A stretch of 64,000 nucleotides of DNA from Isoetes taiwanensis (Eukaryota > Streptophyta > Lycopodiopsida > Isoetales > Isoetaceae). Under the pieces are notes generated by a model. The model was not told the DNA's origin. It worked only from the letters and a program-made list of their open reading frames with translations, and did not search any database. The position numbers and the translations under genes were made by a program. The DNA lies in contig JAJEKV010000054.1 of assembly GCA_021234155.1 (NCBI GenBank), forward strand, positions 6,483,042-6,547,041, read 5' to 3'. Positions 55,171-64,000 of this stretch are shown here, one piece after another (within the stretch, counting starts at the first letter, position 1; each line of letters opens with the position of its first letter).

Positions 55171-56559
55171 GTCTTTCTTCTATTTTCTCTCTCTTCTCTC
55201 TCCTTCCTGTTTCTCCCATCTGTATTCTCTCTCTCTCCTCTCTCTTCTGCTCTCTCCTCTCTCTATCTCCTCCCCTCTCTCTCATCCCTCATCTCTCTCC
55301 TCTCTCTATTCTCTCCTCTCTCTCTCTTCTCTCCCTCTCTTCTCTCTCCTCTCTCTCTCTCTCTATATTCTCTCTCCTCTCTCTTCTCCTTCTTCTCCCC
55401 TTTCTCTCTCTTCTCTTCCCCTTCTCTCTCTTCTCCCTGTCTCTCCTCTCTCTTCTGTCCCCCCTCTCTCTTTTCTCCCCTCTTTCTTTTCTCTCTCCTC
55501 TCTCCCTCCTCTCTCTCTTCTCCCTCTCTCTCCTCTCTCTTCTCTCTCCCCCTTTTTTCCTTTCCTCTCTCTCTCTCTCTCTCTCTATTTCTCCCCTCTC
55601 TCTCTATATCTTTCTCTCTCTTTTCTATTCCTCTCTCTCTTCTTCCTCCTCTCTCTTCTCTCTCCTCTCTCTCTCCTCTCTCTTCCCTCTCTCTCTCCTC
55701 TCTCTCTCTCTTCTCCCTCCTCCCTCTTCTCTCTCCTCTCTCTCTCCCATCTCTCTCCTCCTCTGTCTTTCCCTTTTCTCTCTCTAGCTTTATTCTAGAA
55801 CATTCTAGAAGGTTATCTCTCTCTCCTCTCTTCTCTCTCTGTCTTTCTCCCCCCCCCTTTCTCTCTTCTCTCTCCTCTCTCCTCCCTCTCTTTCTCCTCT
55901 CGCTCTCCTCTCTTCTGTCTCTCTTCCCTCTCTTCTCTCTCTCCTCTCTCTCTCTCTCTCCCCTCTTTTCCTTCACTCTCTCCTATCTCTCTCCTCTCTC
56001 TTTATTTCTCCCCCCTCTCCCTATCTCTCTCTCTCTCTTCTCTCTGCTCTCTCTCTTCTCTCTCTCCCCTCTCCCTCTATCTCTCTTCTCTCTCCTCTCT
56101 CTTCTTTCTCTCTCCTCTCTCTCTCTCTCTCTCCTCTCTCCTCTCTTTCTCTCTCCTCTCTCTTCTCTTCTCTTTGTCTTTTCCCCCCTCTCTGTCTCTC
56201 TCTCTCTCCCCCTTTTCTCTCTCCTATCTCTCTCCTCTCTCTCTCTTTTCTCCCCTCTCTCTCTATCTTTCTCCCTCTTTTCTATTTCTCTCTCCTCTCT
56301 CTCTATTTCTTCCTCTCTCTCTCTTTCAGCTCTCCTCTCTCTCTCCTCTCTCCTTTCTCCTCTTTTCCTTCACTCTCTCCTATCTCTCTCCTCTCTCTTT
56401 ATTTCTCCCCCCTCTCCCTATCTCTCTCTCTCTTCTCTCTTCTCTCTCTCTTCTCTCTCTCCCCTCTCCCTCTATCTCTCTTCTCTCTCCTCTCTTTCTC
56501 TCTCCTCTCTCTCTCTCTCCTCTCTTTCTCTCTTCTCTCTCTCTTCTCTTTGTCTTTTT

Positions 56560-56593
<34 letters not shown>

Positions 56594-56841
56594 CCCCTTT
56601 CTCTCCTCTCTCTCTATTTCTCCCCTCTCTCTCTATCTTTCTCCCTCTTTTCTATTTCTGTCTCCTCTCTCTCTATTTCTTTCCCCTCTCTCTCTTTCAG
56701 CTCTCCTCTCTCTCCTCTCTCTTCTTTCCACCCCCTCTCTCTCTTCTATCTCATCCCTCTCTCTCTCTCCTCTCTCCTCTCTCCTCTCTCCTCTCTCTCT
56801 CCCATCTCTCTCTCCCTCTGTCTTTCCCTCTTCTCTCTCTA
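55171..56841. repeat. 1.7-kb CT-rich (pyrimidine) array with higher-order repeats
   Basis: Almost pure C/T on the plus strand, built of CTCTCTCCTCTCTCTC-type words. Longer words recur in order (TCTTTGTCTTTT(T/C)CCCC at about 56170 and 56547; TTTCAGCTCTCCTCTCTCT at about 56324 and 56695), so it has a longer repeat period of roughly 370 bases in its right half. Long Leu/Ser-rich frames across it are a by-product. Such tracts can adopt triplex (H-DNA) structures. Confidence 0.9.
55793..55810. promoter_or_regulatory. perfect heat-shock-element-like sequence (left copy)
   Basis: TTCTAGAACATTCTAGAA is four perfect alternating units TTCnnGAAnnTTCnnGAA, the consensus bound by heat-shock transcription factor trimers. 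It interrupts the CT array. Function is inference from sequence alone. Confidence 0.5.
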
Positions 56842-56847
56842 GCTTTC

Positions 56848-56865
56848 TTCTAGAACATTCTAGAA
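56848..56865. promoter_or_regulatory. perfect heat-shock-element-like sequence (right copy)
   Basis: The same 18-base TTCTAGAACATTCTAGAA as at 55793, with the same CTCTAGCTTT(A/C)- or CTCTAGCTTTC-type left neighbour, about 90 bases upstream of the LINE reading frame. In this position it could act as a heat-responsive promoter element for the LINE. Confidence 0.55.
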
Positions 56866-56957
56866 GGAATTTTTAACATCAAGGCTTTTAATTAACCAAA
56901 GGAATTTCCATTGCCCCAACCTTAACTAAATATGAGCTTCTTATTCTTTCAAGAAAA

Positions 56958-57031
56958 GACTGGTTGGTCTAGTGGTAAGGATGGGGGGTTTGGGGGGCAA
57001 GGTCCAGGGTTCAAATCCCCCACACAACCAA
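56958..57031 (+). tRNA. tRNA-Pro(TGG)-like sequence in the LINE leader (not a functional tRNA)
   Basis: The A box TGGTCTAGTGG (56965-56975) and B box GGTTCAAATCC (57008-57018) match Pol III internal promoter consensus exactly, 32 bases apart. TTGGTCTAGTGGTA, the central TTTGGG (anticodon TGG) and AGGTCC match plant tRNA-Pro in order and spacing. The anticodon stem and acceptor stem are corrupted by G-runs, so folding into a working tRNA is unlikely. The end is followed by CACACAACCA and an A-run. Confidence 0.6.
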
Positions 57032-58224
57032 AAAATTTTGAAATAGGAGGTCGTGAAATACAGACTCACGGACGCCAAGTGCGCAAGCTTTATCATGTAT
57101 CTGGTATTTCTGATATGGAAGAGATCACATATCTCTCTGTTGGTGAATATGAGTTCACTCCCGATGATTTGGAACAAGGTTTGAGTAAGCTTGCAAATGG
57201 TAAGGCAGCTGATGCACAGGGGTTGGTTGCAGAGATGTTCAAATGGGCTGGAGGTCTAACCCATGCAATGTTGTTGAAGCTAGTAAATGCAGCTTTAAAA
57301 GAGGGCTTTCCTCATTCGTGGCAAGTCAACAGAGTTATCCCATTATACAAGGCAGGAGACGATAAGGATCCAGGTAATTATAGAATGATTATGATCTGCA
57401 GTTTTTTTGCAAAACTTGTAGCTACAATGCTAAACTCTAAGATTAGTATGTGGGCGGAAGGGAATGGAGTTAGGGCCATGGGGCAAGCAGGATTTAGACT
57501 TGAGCGGTCTACCATAGATCATTTGATAACTCTGCGTGCCATGATAGACTCAGTTATTGGCAAAAAAAGGCCTTTATATGCTCTTTTTGTAGATTATGCT
57601 AAAGCCTTTGACATAGTAAATAGACATACTCTTTGGCAAAGAATGGAGCTAATTGGGGTTCCAATGGAGTTAAGACAGGCGGTGAAGATATTATATGAGA
57701 AAGTCTTGGTGCAACTTTCTCCCCCTTATGTCAATGAATGTGAAGATGTTGTGGTGAGTAACATTGGAGTCAAGCAGGGTTGCCCCTTATCTCCTACATT
57801 GTTTGGGCTATTTATCGATGAGCTAGAAAACTGGATGATGGAACATGGAGGGGATGGAACATTGTTAAATGGCTATATGATATTGCTTTTGCTTTATGCA
57901 GATGACGTAGTCATCCTATCTCGTCGATATGAGGGGATCACGAAACATTTGGATGCCCTCGCGCATTTTTGTGATAGCAAAGGGATGCAAGTGAATTTAG
58001 CAAAAACAAAATTGATAGTCTTTGGCGCTAATAAGATAGAACATCTGGCGTTTTATTATAAGGGCATGTCAGTGGAGTTGGTAAATTCGTATAAATATTT
58101 GGGAGTGGAAGTTGACAAGAGCCCTAGCTGGAATATGGCTATAGAGCCGCGAGTGAATCACGGGCTGAAAGCCTTATATAGCATACAGCGTCGAAGTGGT
58201 AAAAGCGGAAATTTGGAATTTTAA
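57030..58224 (+). CDS. LINE reverse transcriptase (intact through palm and thumb)
   Basis: The frame is open from 56932 and passes through the tRNA-like leader without a stop; meaningful protein begins around residue 60. RT motifs in order: FTPDDLEQGLSKLANGKAAD, WQVNRVIPLYKAGDDKDPGN then YRMIMICSFFAKL, GQAGFRLERSTIDHLITLRA, LFVDYAKAFDIVNRHTLWQR (first catalytic Asp), VKQGCPLSPTLFGLFID, LLLLYADDVVILS (YADD active site, about 57893-57925), GMQVNLAKTKLIVF and YKYLGVEVDKS. It ends at 58224 by a stop just after RRSGKSGN, where relatives continue. It copies RNA into DNA at a nicked target. All catalytic residues are present, so this domain may be active. Confidence 0.85.
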
Positions 58225-59125
58225 CATGAAAAGATGTTATATAAGGCGCTTGTCTTGTGGTATTGCTATATGGATGTGATGGGGGCCAGGCTTGGTGGCG
58301 GACACATGGAAAAAGGTGGAGAAAGTGCAAAAAGTTTTTGAAAACGAGAATTGGGTACAAAAGCACCAAACTCAGTATATGATATCTTTCTTTGGTAGAA
58401 TGTGGTATGTTACTGTTGAAGCCGAGAAGCTTTGTGTAAGTTACTCACGTATCTTTATAAGATACAATTTGAAAGGGCTGATGATAGTTTGCCACGTTTG
58501 GCAATAGAGGAGACAAGAGGGAAGGGTTGGTATGCCGATGTGGAGGAATGGATGTGGAAGTGGGGGCTAAATATGCAGGATTTGTATATACATCATAAAG
58601 ATATCAGGGGTGGGTTCTGAGAACATGTTACTAGGAAGAATTGGAGAGTTCGAAATAAAGAAAGAGTTCTCCGAAGCCCTGATATATTAACCCGAGAACT
58701 CAAGAGGCCAAGTATCACGAGAGAAGGTATTTCTTTGAAACTTAGACACTCCATTAGCGAGAATCCAGGCTTTAGTTCATTTTGGGTTTGGGGTGGAAGT
58801 TTGTAGATGGGGAGATATTCCGCATGAAATGAGGCTTTGCAAGAATTGTAATATGCAGGAAGTGGAAGACGAGCAACATGTGCTCTTAAGATGCCCAGCT
58901 TATGTGGAGATCCGAAACAGGTACAATATCTCGGTGTCAGCTCTACTGGAGTTTTTTAATTTGGAAGGTAAACTTATTGGAAAATTCATAGGAGATGTCC
59001 TGAATGTAAGAGAACAAATTAGCCATAATTCATTGATGAGAGAAGATTTGGGAGAAGAGACTAATGCATTATTGTCTGAAGATGCATTAGATGATATTTT
59101 CTATAATGTTGAATGTACTTGTTGA
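58225..59125 (+). pseudogene. LINE C-terminal region with Cys/His module, frame-shifted
   Basis: Continuation of the same protein in other frames: KMLYKALVLWYCYMD, LPRLAIEETRGKGWYADVEE and WMWKWGLNMQDLYIHHKD to 58620, then from 58793 VCRWGDIPHEMRLCKNCNM, a CKNCN...EDEQHVLLRCPAYVE zinc module, and FIGDVLNVREQIS, ending at 59125 with FYNVECTC. This module type closes many plant LINE proteins. Two or three frame changes break it from the reverse transcriptase. Confidence 0.75.
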
Positions 59126-59192
59126 ATGTCTCATAGACCTGGTGGTCTGCAGACGTGAATAAAAAACATTTCATTTCATTTCATTTCCCCCC

Positions 59193-59572
59193 TCTTTCTC
59201 TCTTCTCTCTCTCCCTTTTTTTCCTTCTCTCTCTCCTATCTCTGTCCTCTCTCTCTATCTCTCCCCTCTCTCTCTATCTTTCTCTCTCTTTCCTATTCCT
59301 CTCTCTCTCTCTTCTCCCTCCTCTCTCTTCTCTCTCCTCTCTCTTCCCTCTCTCCTTTCTTTCCTCTCTCTTCTTTCCCCTGTCTCTCTCTCAGCTCTCC
59401 TCTCTCTTTTCTCTCTCCCATGTCTCTTTCCCCTTTCTCTCTCTCTCCCCCATGTCTCTTCCCTCTCTCTTCTCTCTCTCTCTCTCCTCTCTCTCTCTTC
59501 TATCTCCTCCCTCTCTCTCTCCTCTCTCCTCTCTCCTCTCTCTCTCTCTCTCCTTCTCTCTCTTCTCTCTCT
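59193..59572. repeat. CT-rich array
   Basis: Pyrimidine tract directly after the CATTT tail of LINE copy 1, with the recurring CTCTCTCTCAGCTCTCCTCT word (about 59386). It ends at TTGAATTATT near 59572. Confidence 0.9.
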
Positions 59573-59650
59573 TGAATTATTTGGCCCTCACCCTTAACTA
59601 CATGTGAACTCCCATTTTTTTCAAGAAATCAATGCTTGGCCTAGTGGTCT
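59573..59650 (+). mobile_element. LINE leader fragment cut inside the tRNA-like A box
   Basis: CACCCTTAACTACATGTGAA, TTTTTTTCAAGAAAT and TGCTTGGCCTAGTGGTCTCC parallel the leader of LINE copy 1 (ACCTTAACTAAATATGAG, TTTCAAGAAAAGAC, GGTTGGTCTAGTGG). The A-box word TGGCCTAGTGG is perfect. Sequence then changes to CT-rich at about 59648. Confidence 0.6.
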
Positions 59651-60073
59651 CCTATCTCTTCCTTCTCCCCTTTCTCTTTTCTCTCCCCTCTCTCTTATCT
59701 CTCTTCTTTCCCCTCTCTCTCCCCTCTCTCTTCTCTCTCCTCCTGCTCTCCTCTCTCTCTCCTCCCTCCTCTCTTTCCCTCTCCTCTCTCTTTCTCTTCT
59801 CTCTCTTCTCTCTCCCCTCTCCCTCTGTCTCTCTTCTCTCTCCTCTCTCCTCTCTCTTCTTTCCGTCTCCTCTTTTCTCTCTCTCTCTCCTCTCTCCTCT
59901 CTTTCTCTCTCCTCCCTCTTCTCTTCTCTTTGTCTTTACCCTCTCCCTCTTTTTTCTCCCCCCCTCTCTCTCTCCCTCTCCCTCTCCCCCCTTTCTCTCT
60001 TCTCTCTCTCCCCTTTTTTCCTTCCCTCTCTCCTATCTCTCTCCTCTCTCTTTATTTCTCCCCTCTCTCTTTA

Positions 60074-60110
<37 letters not shown>

Positions 60111-60245
60111 CCCTCTCCCTCTATCTTTCTTCTCTCTCCTCTCTCTTCTTTCTCTCTCCTCTCCTCTCTCTCTCCTCTCTCCCCTCTTTCTCTCTCCTCT
60201 CTCTCCTCTTCTCTTTGTCTTTACCCTCTCCCTCTCTCTCCCTCT
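59651..60245. repeat. CT-rich array
   Basis: Pyrimidine tract with recurring longer words (CTCTTTGTCTTTACCCTCTC at about 59927 and 60212), showing a repeat period near 285 bases. Confidence 0.9.
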
Positions 60246-63222
60246 AGATGTTGCAGCAGTTGTTTTGTCTCCTTGAGAAAGATGAAGGGATTCTTAGTGT
60301 AATAGTTGTTTGATCGTCTTGTAGAGGCAAAGAGGCATTTAAGCGAGCAAGGGGGAAGATGGCGAGATTAAAGAAAAGAATATTTTGCACTCACGAGAAA
60401 TCAAAAGAAAAAGTATGTATATCGAGAGGCTCGGAGGAGCTGATCCAGGTGACACCTATAGCGGATCCCAAAAATTCAGGAATGAGCTTAAGCCTAAGAT
60501 GAAGCAGGGAGACCCACACGGAAACCATGGCTTTATTAAGCCAAGTGCGTAAAAATTTGTATCACATCTCTTGGAGAATAATGTCGGTAATATTGACTTA
60601 CGGGATGTAATTTGGTGCTTTGATTTGGAAGACTTAGAAGAAAGGGTTAAGTCATCTTGCCAGCGGGGAAGCGGGTGATTCAATTGGGCTGGTAAGCTGA
60701 AATGTTCAAATGGGCGGGTAACTCAATACATCTTTGCATTGTTGTCATTATTTAACAATGTTTTCATAAAGGGTTTCCTCGCATTCTTGGCGGTGAGCGA
60801 GTTATCCCCTTGCATAAAATTTGGAGATGAGAATGATCCCCAAAATTAACGAATGATTACGGTTAGTAGTTTATATGCCAAATTATTTGCTGCTATGTTG
60901 AATTGTAAATTGAGCACAGGCTGAAAAACATAATGTTAGAGCCCTTTGGACGAGGCGGGCTTTAGACCAAAAAGATCTCTGATTGATCATTTGGTTACTT
61001 TGCGAGCTATGGTTGACTTCGGTTAAGGTAAGAAAAAACCCTTTATGCTCTTTTTGTTGATTATGCTAAGGCATTTGACACGGTATCTCGTAGTAATTTG
61101 TGGGAGAGGATGGAGGCCCTAGGGGGTACCAATTGAGCTTAGACATGCATTGAAGATACTTTATGATAAAGTTTTGGTACAACTATCACCCCTACATTGA
61201 GCAATGATAAGGATGTGGTAGAAAGTAATATTGGGTGAAGCAAGGGGTGCCCATTGTCGCCCACACTATTTGGCCTATTCATAGACCAATTAGGGCTTGG
61301 ATGTCCGAATATGGCGGGGAGGGACCCCATTGTTTAGATGCATGGTTACATTTGCTCTTATATCTTTGATGATGTTGTTCTTCTTTCCGTCATTATAGGT
61401 AATTTGAGATCTCCTTTTTGTCCCCATAAGAATCCTCCAATAGAATGAGTACTCTACATCAAAAGCGCAATTAATGCGGCATTAACAACTTCATTCTTTG
61501 TCGTTTTTCCTATAACTTTTGATCTACTCATGAAAAAATCTTTTGCGTTTGTTGCATTAGATGGAGAATGAAAAGATCTTTCAAGTGATATATGGTTATG
61601 ATGTATTTCAATACAAAGCCATATGTGTTAACCAAAAAAAAAATATGGTTTTTGCTCTTTTCTTATATATTTACATCCCAAAAGATATAACAATGGGTTG
61701 TCATTAGAAAGATCTTGAGGAGGCGAATCCATTGCCACAAATAGTGTTCAAATCGGAGTTTTTGATTAAAAGTTATAGTAGAAAAATGACCTTTGCAAAA
61801 AGTTAGTTAGAAGCTGCATTAATTCTGCTTTGCCACATATCTTTGGAATAAAATACTTTGGAGCTCTTCTCTCATTGGGCCGGTTTAAAAAGCGATGTGG
61901 CTTTTAAGCATCCCTTAATGGGACAAAATGAGATCTCAAATTACCTCTAATGTCGGTGGAAGGCATCGAGGAAGCATTTAGATCTTATTTGGCACATTTA
62001 CGTGAGCAGAAAAGTATGAGGGTAAATATGTCAAAGACTAAGATGATGGTATTTGGGACAAATAAAGTAGATCATCTTAAATTCCTCTATCATGGAGAAC
62101 ACAGTAGAAATTGTCACCTCATATAAGTATCTAGGGATACATGTGGACAAAGGGGCATATTTGGAACTTCTTTGTTGAGCATAGAGTAAATGGAGCTGAA
62201 AGCACTATATAGCATGCGGCGTAAAAGTGGAAAAGAAATATGGGACTTTGCACAGGCGTACATTATATCAGTCTTTGGTCCAAAGCGGTTTTGCTCTATG
62301 GGTGTGAAGTATGGGGTAGGGATTATCTGTAGAATCTGGAAAAGGTTGAAAGTCTGAGAAGAAGTTCTTGAAACGAATTGGGTACTAAAGCTCAAACTCC
62401 ATATGATATCTTTGCTTGTAGAGTGTGGCATGATGCCACTAAATTTTGAAGCCCTATCTTGAGCAGCTTACATATCTCTCTAAGTTGCTATTTGATATGC
62501 GAGGAAGATAGCTTACCAAGGCTAGCATTAGAAGAAACAAGAGACAAGGGATGGTACTTTCGGATATTAGGGAATGGATGAGGAAGTGGGGGATGGACAT
62601 TCATGGTATGCGTGAGAATAAGGGCAATCTAAGAGAGTGGGTGCATGAGCACCTCATTAGAAGAAAATTTGGAGAGTCAGGAGATAAAAAAACATTTCTA
62701 TAGGCGGTATATAAATCCCACTCTCCAAGAGGCCAAATACCTCAAGGAAGGTGTGTCTTTTGGCTTGGGCGGATGATAAGCGAGGATGCGGCTTAGCTCC
62801 CATAGGCTTGGGGTTGAAGTAGGGCGTTGGAGTAATATTCCCATGAATTGAGATTTTTGCAAAGTATGCAATATGGGAGAAGTAGAAGATGAATTACATG
62901 TCATCGTAAAGGTGCCCGTCATACTCGGGGATTGAGATAAATGCAATTATCCATTCAAACTCCTTCTTTGGAATTCTTTGATATGCACGGACATCACATT
63001 GGGAAATACTTGAAGGAAATATTGATCTGAGAGAAGCGGTTAATGAGTATTAAAGATTGTAATGTTATACATGATGAGAGATGGGAAGAGTCTAATGCAT
63101 TCTTGTCGGAAGATGCATTAGAGGGATATCTTTATAACGTTGAATATGTACATTGATGCGTCTCATAGACACGGTGGTCTCTGAGGGGTGTAATAAATAC
63201 AACATTTCATTTCATTTCATTT
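60246..63222 (+). mobile_element. LINE copy 2, heavily decayed, same CATTT-tail family
   Basis: Parallel to LINE copy 1 over its length: GCTGAAATGTTCAAATGGGC (60698), a TTTCCTCGCATTCTTGGC block, GCGGGCTTTAGACC, TGCTCTTTTTGTTGATTATG then CTAAGGCATTTGACAC (first catalytic Asp region, about 61050-61085), GAAGCAAGGGGTGCCCATTG, and a C-terminal part to about 63150. The 3' end is GTCTCATAGACACGGTGGTC then (CATTT)3. Numerous indels and stops; a 562-bp inverted-repeat element interrupts it at 61391, right where the YADD box should be. It is dead. Confidence 0.8.
61391..61952. mobile_element. 562-bp inverted-repeat element (MITE-like) inside LINE copy 2
   Basis: The left end CATTATAGGTAATTTGAGAT continues CTCCTTTTTGTCCCC; the right end, reversed, gives CATTAGAGGTAATTTGAGAT continuing CTCATTTTGTCCC. 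The inverted repeats of about 35 bases carry only a few mismatches. The interior is AT-rich without coding sequence. A 3-bp GTC flanks both sides if the ends are taken as ATTA..TAAT, but the ends and the superfamily are not certain. Confidence 0.7.
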
Positions 63223-63632
63223 CTCTTTCTCTCTCTCTGTCTCCCCTTTCTCTCTCTCCTATCTCTCTCCTCTCCCTCTATTTCTCCTCTCTCTCTCTAT
63301 CTCTCTCTCTCTTCTCTCTCTCTCTCTCTCTCTCTTCCCCCCTCTCTCTTCTCTCTCTTCTCCCTCTCCCCTCTCTCCCCCCTCTCCTCTCTCTCCTTTC
63401 CCGTCTCTCTCTTTCAGCTCTCCTCTCTCTCTTCTCTATTTCTCTCTCTCTCGTCTCCTCTCTCTTCTCTCTCCTCTCTCTTCCCTCTCCCCTTTCTCTC
63501 TCCTCTCTCTTCTCTCTCCTCCCTGCTCTCCTCTCTTTCTTTCTCCTCTCTCTTTGTCTCTCTCTCTCCCCTCTCCCTCTGTCTCTCTTCTCTCTCCGCT
63601 CTCTTTTTTCTCTCTCTCTCTCTCTCTCTCTC
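63223..63632. repeat. CT-rich array
   Basis: Pyrimidine tract directly after the CATTT tail of LINE copy 2, with a TTTCAGCTCTCCTCTCTCT word at about 63412 as in the other arrays. Confidence 0.9.
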
Positions 63633-63742
63633 ATGATAAAAGATGCATTAGATGATATTTTCTATAATGTTGAATGTACTTGTTGAACGTCTCATAGACC
63701 TGGTGGTCTGCAGACGTGAATAAAAAACATTTCATTTCATTT
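63633..63742 (+). mobile_element. LINE copy 3, about 110-bp 3' end only
   Basis: GATGCATTAGATGATATTTT then CTATAATGTTGAATGTACTT and GTCTCATAGACCTGGTGGTC, nearly identical to the end of LINE copy 1, closing with (CATTT)2-3. A strongly 5'-truncated insertion flanked on both sides by CT tract. Confidence 0.85.
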
Positions 63743-64000
63743 CTCTCTCTCTCCCCTCTTTCTCTCTTCTCTCTCTCCCTTTTTTTCCTTCTCTCTCTCC
63801 TATCTCTGTCCTCTCTCTCTATCTCTGTCCTCTCTCTCTATCTCTCCCCTCTCTCTCTATCTTTCTCTCTATTTTCTATTCCTCTCTCTCTCTCTCTTCT
63901 CCCTCCTCTCTTCTCTCTCCTCTCTCTTCCCTCTCTCCTTTCTTTCCTCTCTCTTCTTTCCCCTCTCTCTCTCTCAGCTCTCCTCTCTCTCTTCTCTCTC
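63743..64000. repeat. CT-rich array, continues beyond the window
   Basis: Pyrimidine tract very similar to 59193-59450 (same CCCTTTTTTTCCTTCTCTCT and CTATCTCTGTCCTCTCTC words in order), so the arrays after copies 1 and 3 derive from one duplicated unit. Confidence 0.9.

Larger units (their letters stand above)
56866..59192 (+). mobile_element. LINE retrotransposon with tRNA-Pro-like leader and CATTT tail (copy 1)
   Basis: Leader with a tRNA-like segment (56958-57031), a reverse transcriptase frame, a Cys/His C-terminal region and a 3' end GTCTCATAGACCTGGTGGTC, TGCAGACGTGAATAAAAAAC, then (CATTT)4. No endonuclease domain is seen upstream of the reverse transcriptase, so the copy is truncated, rearranged, or of a family relying on other cutting. 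It lies between CT arrays on both sides. Confidence 0.8.

Noticed and set aside
54905-56853. Very long Leu/Ser-rich open frames on plus and Arg/Glu-rich frames on minus
   Set aside because: They come from the CT/GA simple-sequence array, which lacks stop codons in several frames. No start context, no domain, and period-two composition.
56958-57031. Functional tRNA-Pro gene
   Set aside because: A and B boxes and anticodon position fit, but acceptor and anticodon stems do not pair; it lies inside a retroelement frame.
59155-60302. Further Leu/Ser-rich frames
   Set aside because: Same reason: pyrimidine tracts without stops.
63153-63686. 177-codon frame joining a LINE tail to a CT array
   Set aside because: It crosses the end of one LINE, a CT tract and the start of another LINE fragment; not a gene.

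Overview
The window looks like nuclear DNA of a land plant with a large, repeat-rich genome. The evidence is a plant L-galactono-1,4-lactone dehydrogenase gene with GT-AG introns, Ty3 and Ty1 LTR retrotransposons, several LINE families, a Helitron, and long AT-rich stretches without genes. Divergence of the dehydrogenase and the kind of transposase-like proteins present suggest a seed-free plant (a fern or relative), but no marker in the window fixes the species.

Layout. 1-6190: AT-rich, no convincing gene. 6191-9455 (minus): GLDH, the last enzyme of plant ascorbate synthesis, six exons, with a net 2-base loss in exon 5. 9755-12781: two copies of a LINE with a pentanucleotide tail, one on each strand. 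14036-18604 (plus): a large transposase-like gene whose RNase H-like and C-terminal regions are open and joined by clear introns, while its zinc-finger N-terminal part has frame breaks. 18605-24316: mainly AT-rich DNA with minisatellites and one possible small acidic-tailed gene on the minus strand. 24317-38935 (plus): a second transposase-like gene (DUF7869-like) split by an 11.05-kb Ty3-type retrotransposon at 26136-37185, complete with LTRs and a 5-bp target duplication. That element carries about 3.9 kb of extra coding sequence after its integrase. 38936-43235: AT-rich DNA, a long AAAAAG hexamer array and two more LINE tails. 43715-47760: a Ty1/copia pol fragment interrupted by a 1.7-kb poly(A) retroposon with a 12-bp target duplication. 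47838-48908: an L1-like LINE remnant. 49970-50490: a tandem repeat built on a telobox-like word. 51499-54968 (minus): a Helitron with recognisable ends and an internally deleted Rep/helicase gene. 54986-64000: pyrimidine (CT) arrays alternating with copies of another LINE that ends in a CATTT tail and has a tRNA-Pro-like leader.

How it fits together. Apart from GLDH almost everything is mobile or derived from mobile DNA, and several insertions are nested: Ty3 element in a transposase-like gene, poly(A) retroposon in copia, inverted-repeat element in a LINE, LINEs in CT tracts, and Helitron end against Helitron end. The observations that may be new are the CT-tract/LINE/tRNA-like/heat-shock-element composite at 55-64 kb, the extra 3' genes of the Ty3 element, and the intact half of the 14-18.6 kb transposase-like gene. 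All family assignments come from motifs read by eye; no database search was possible.
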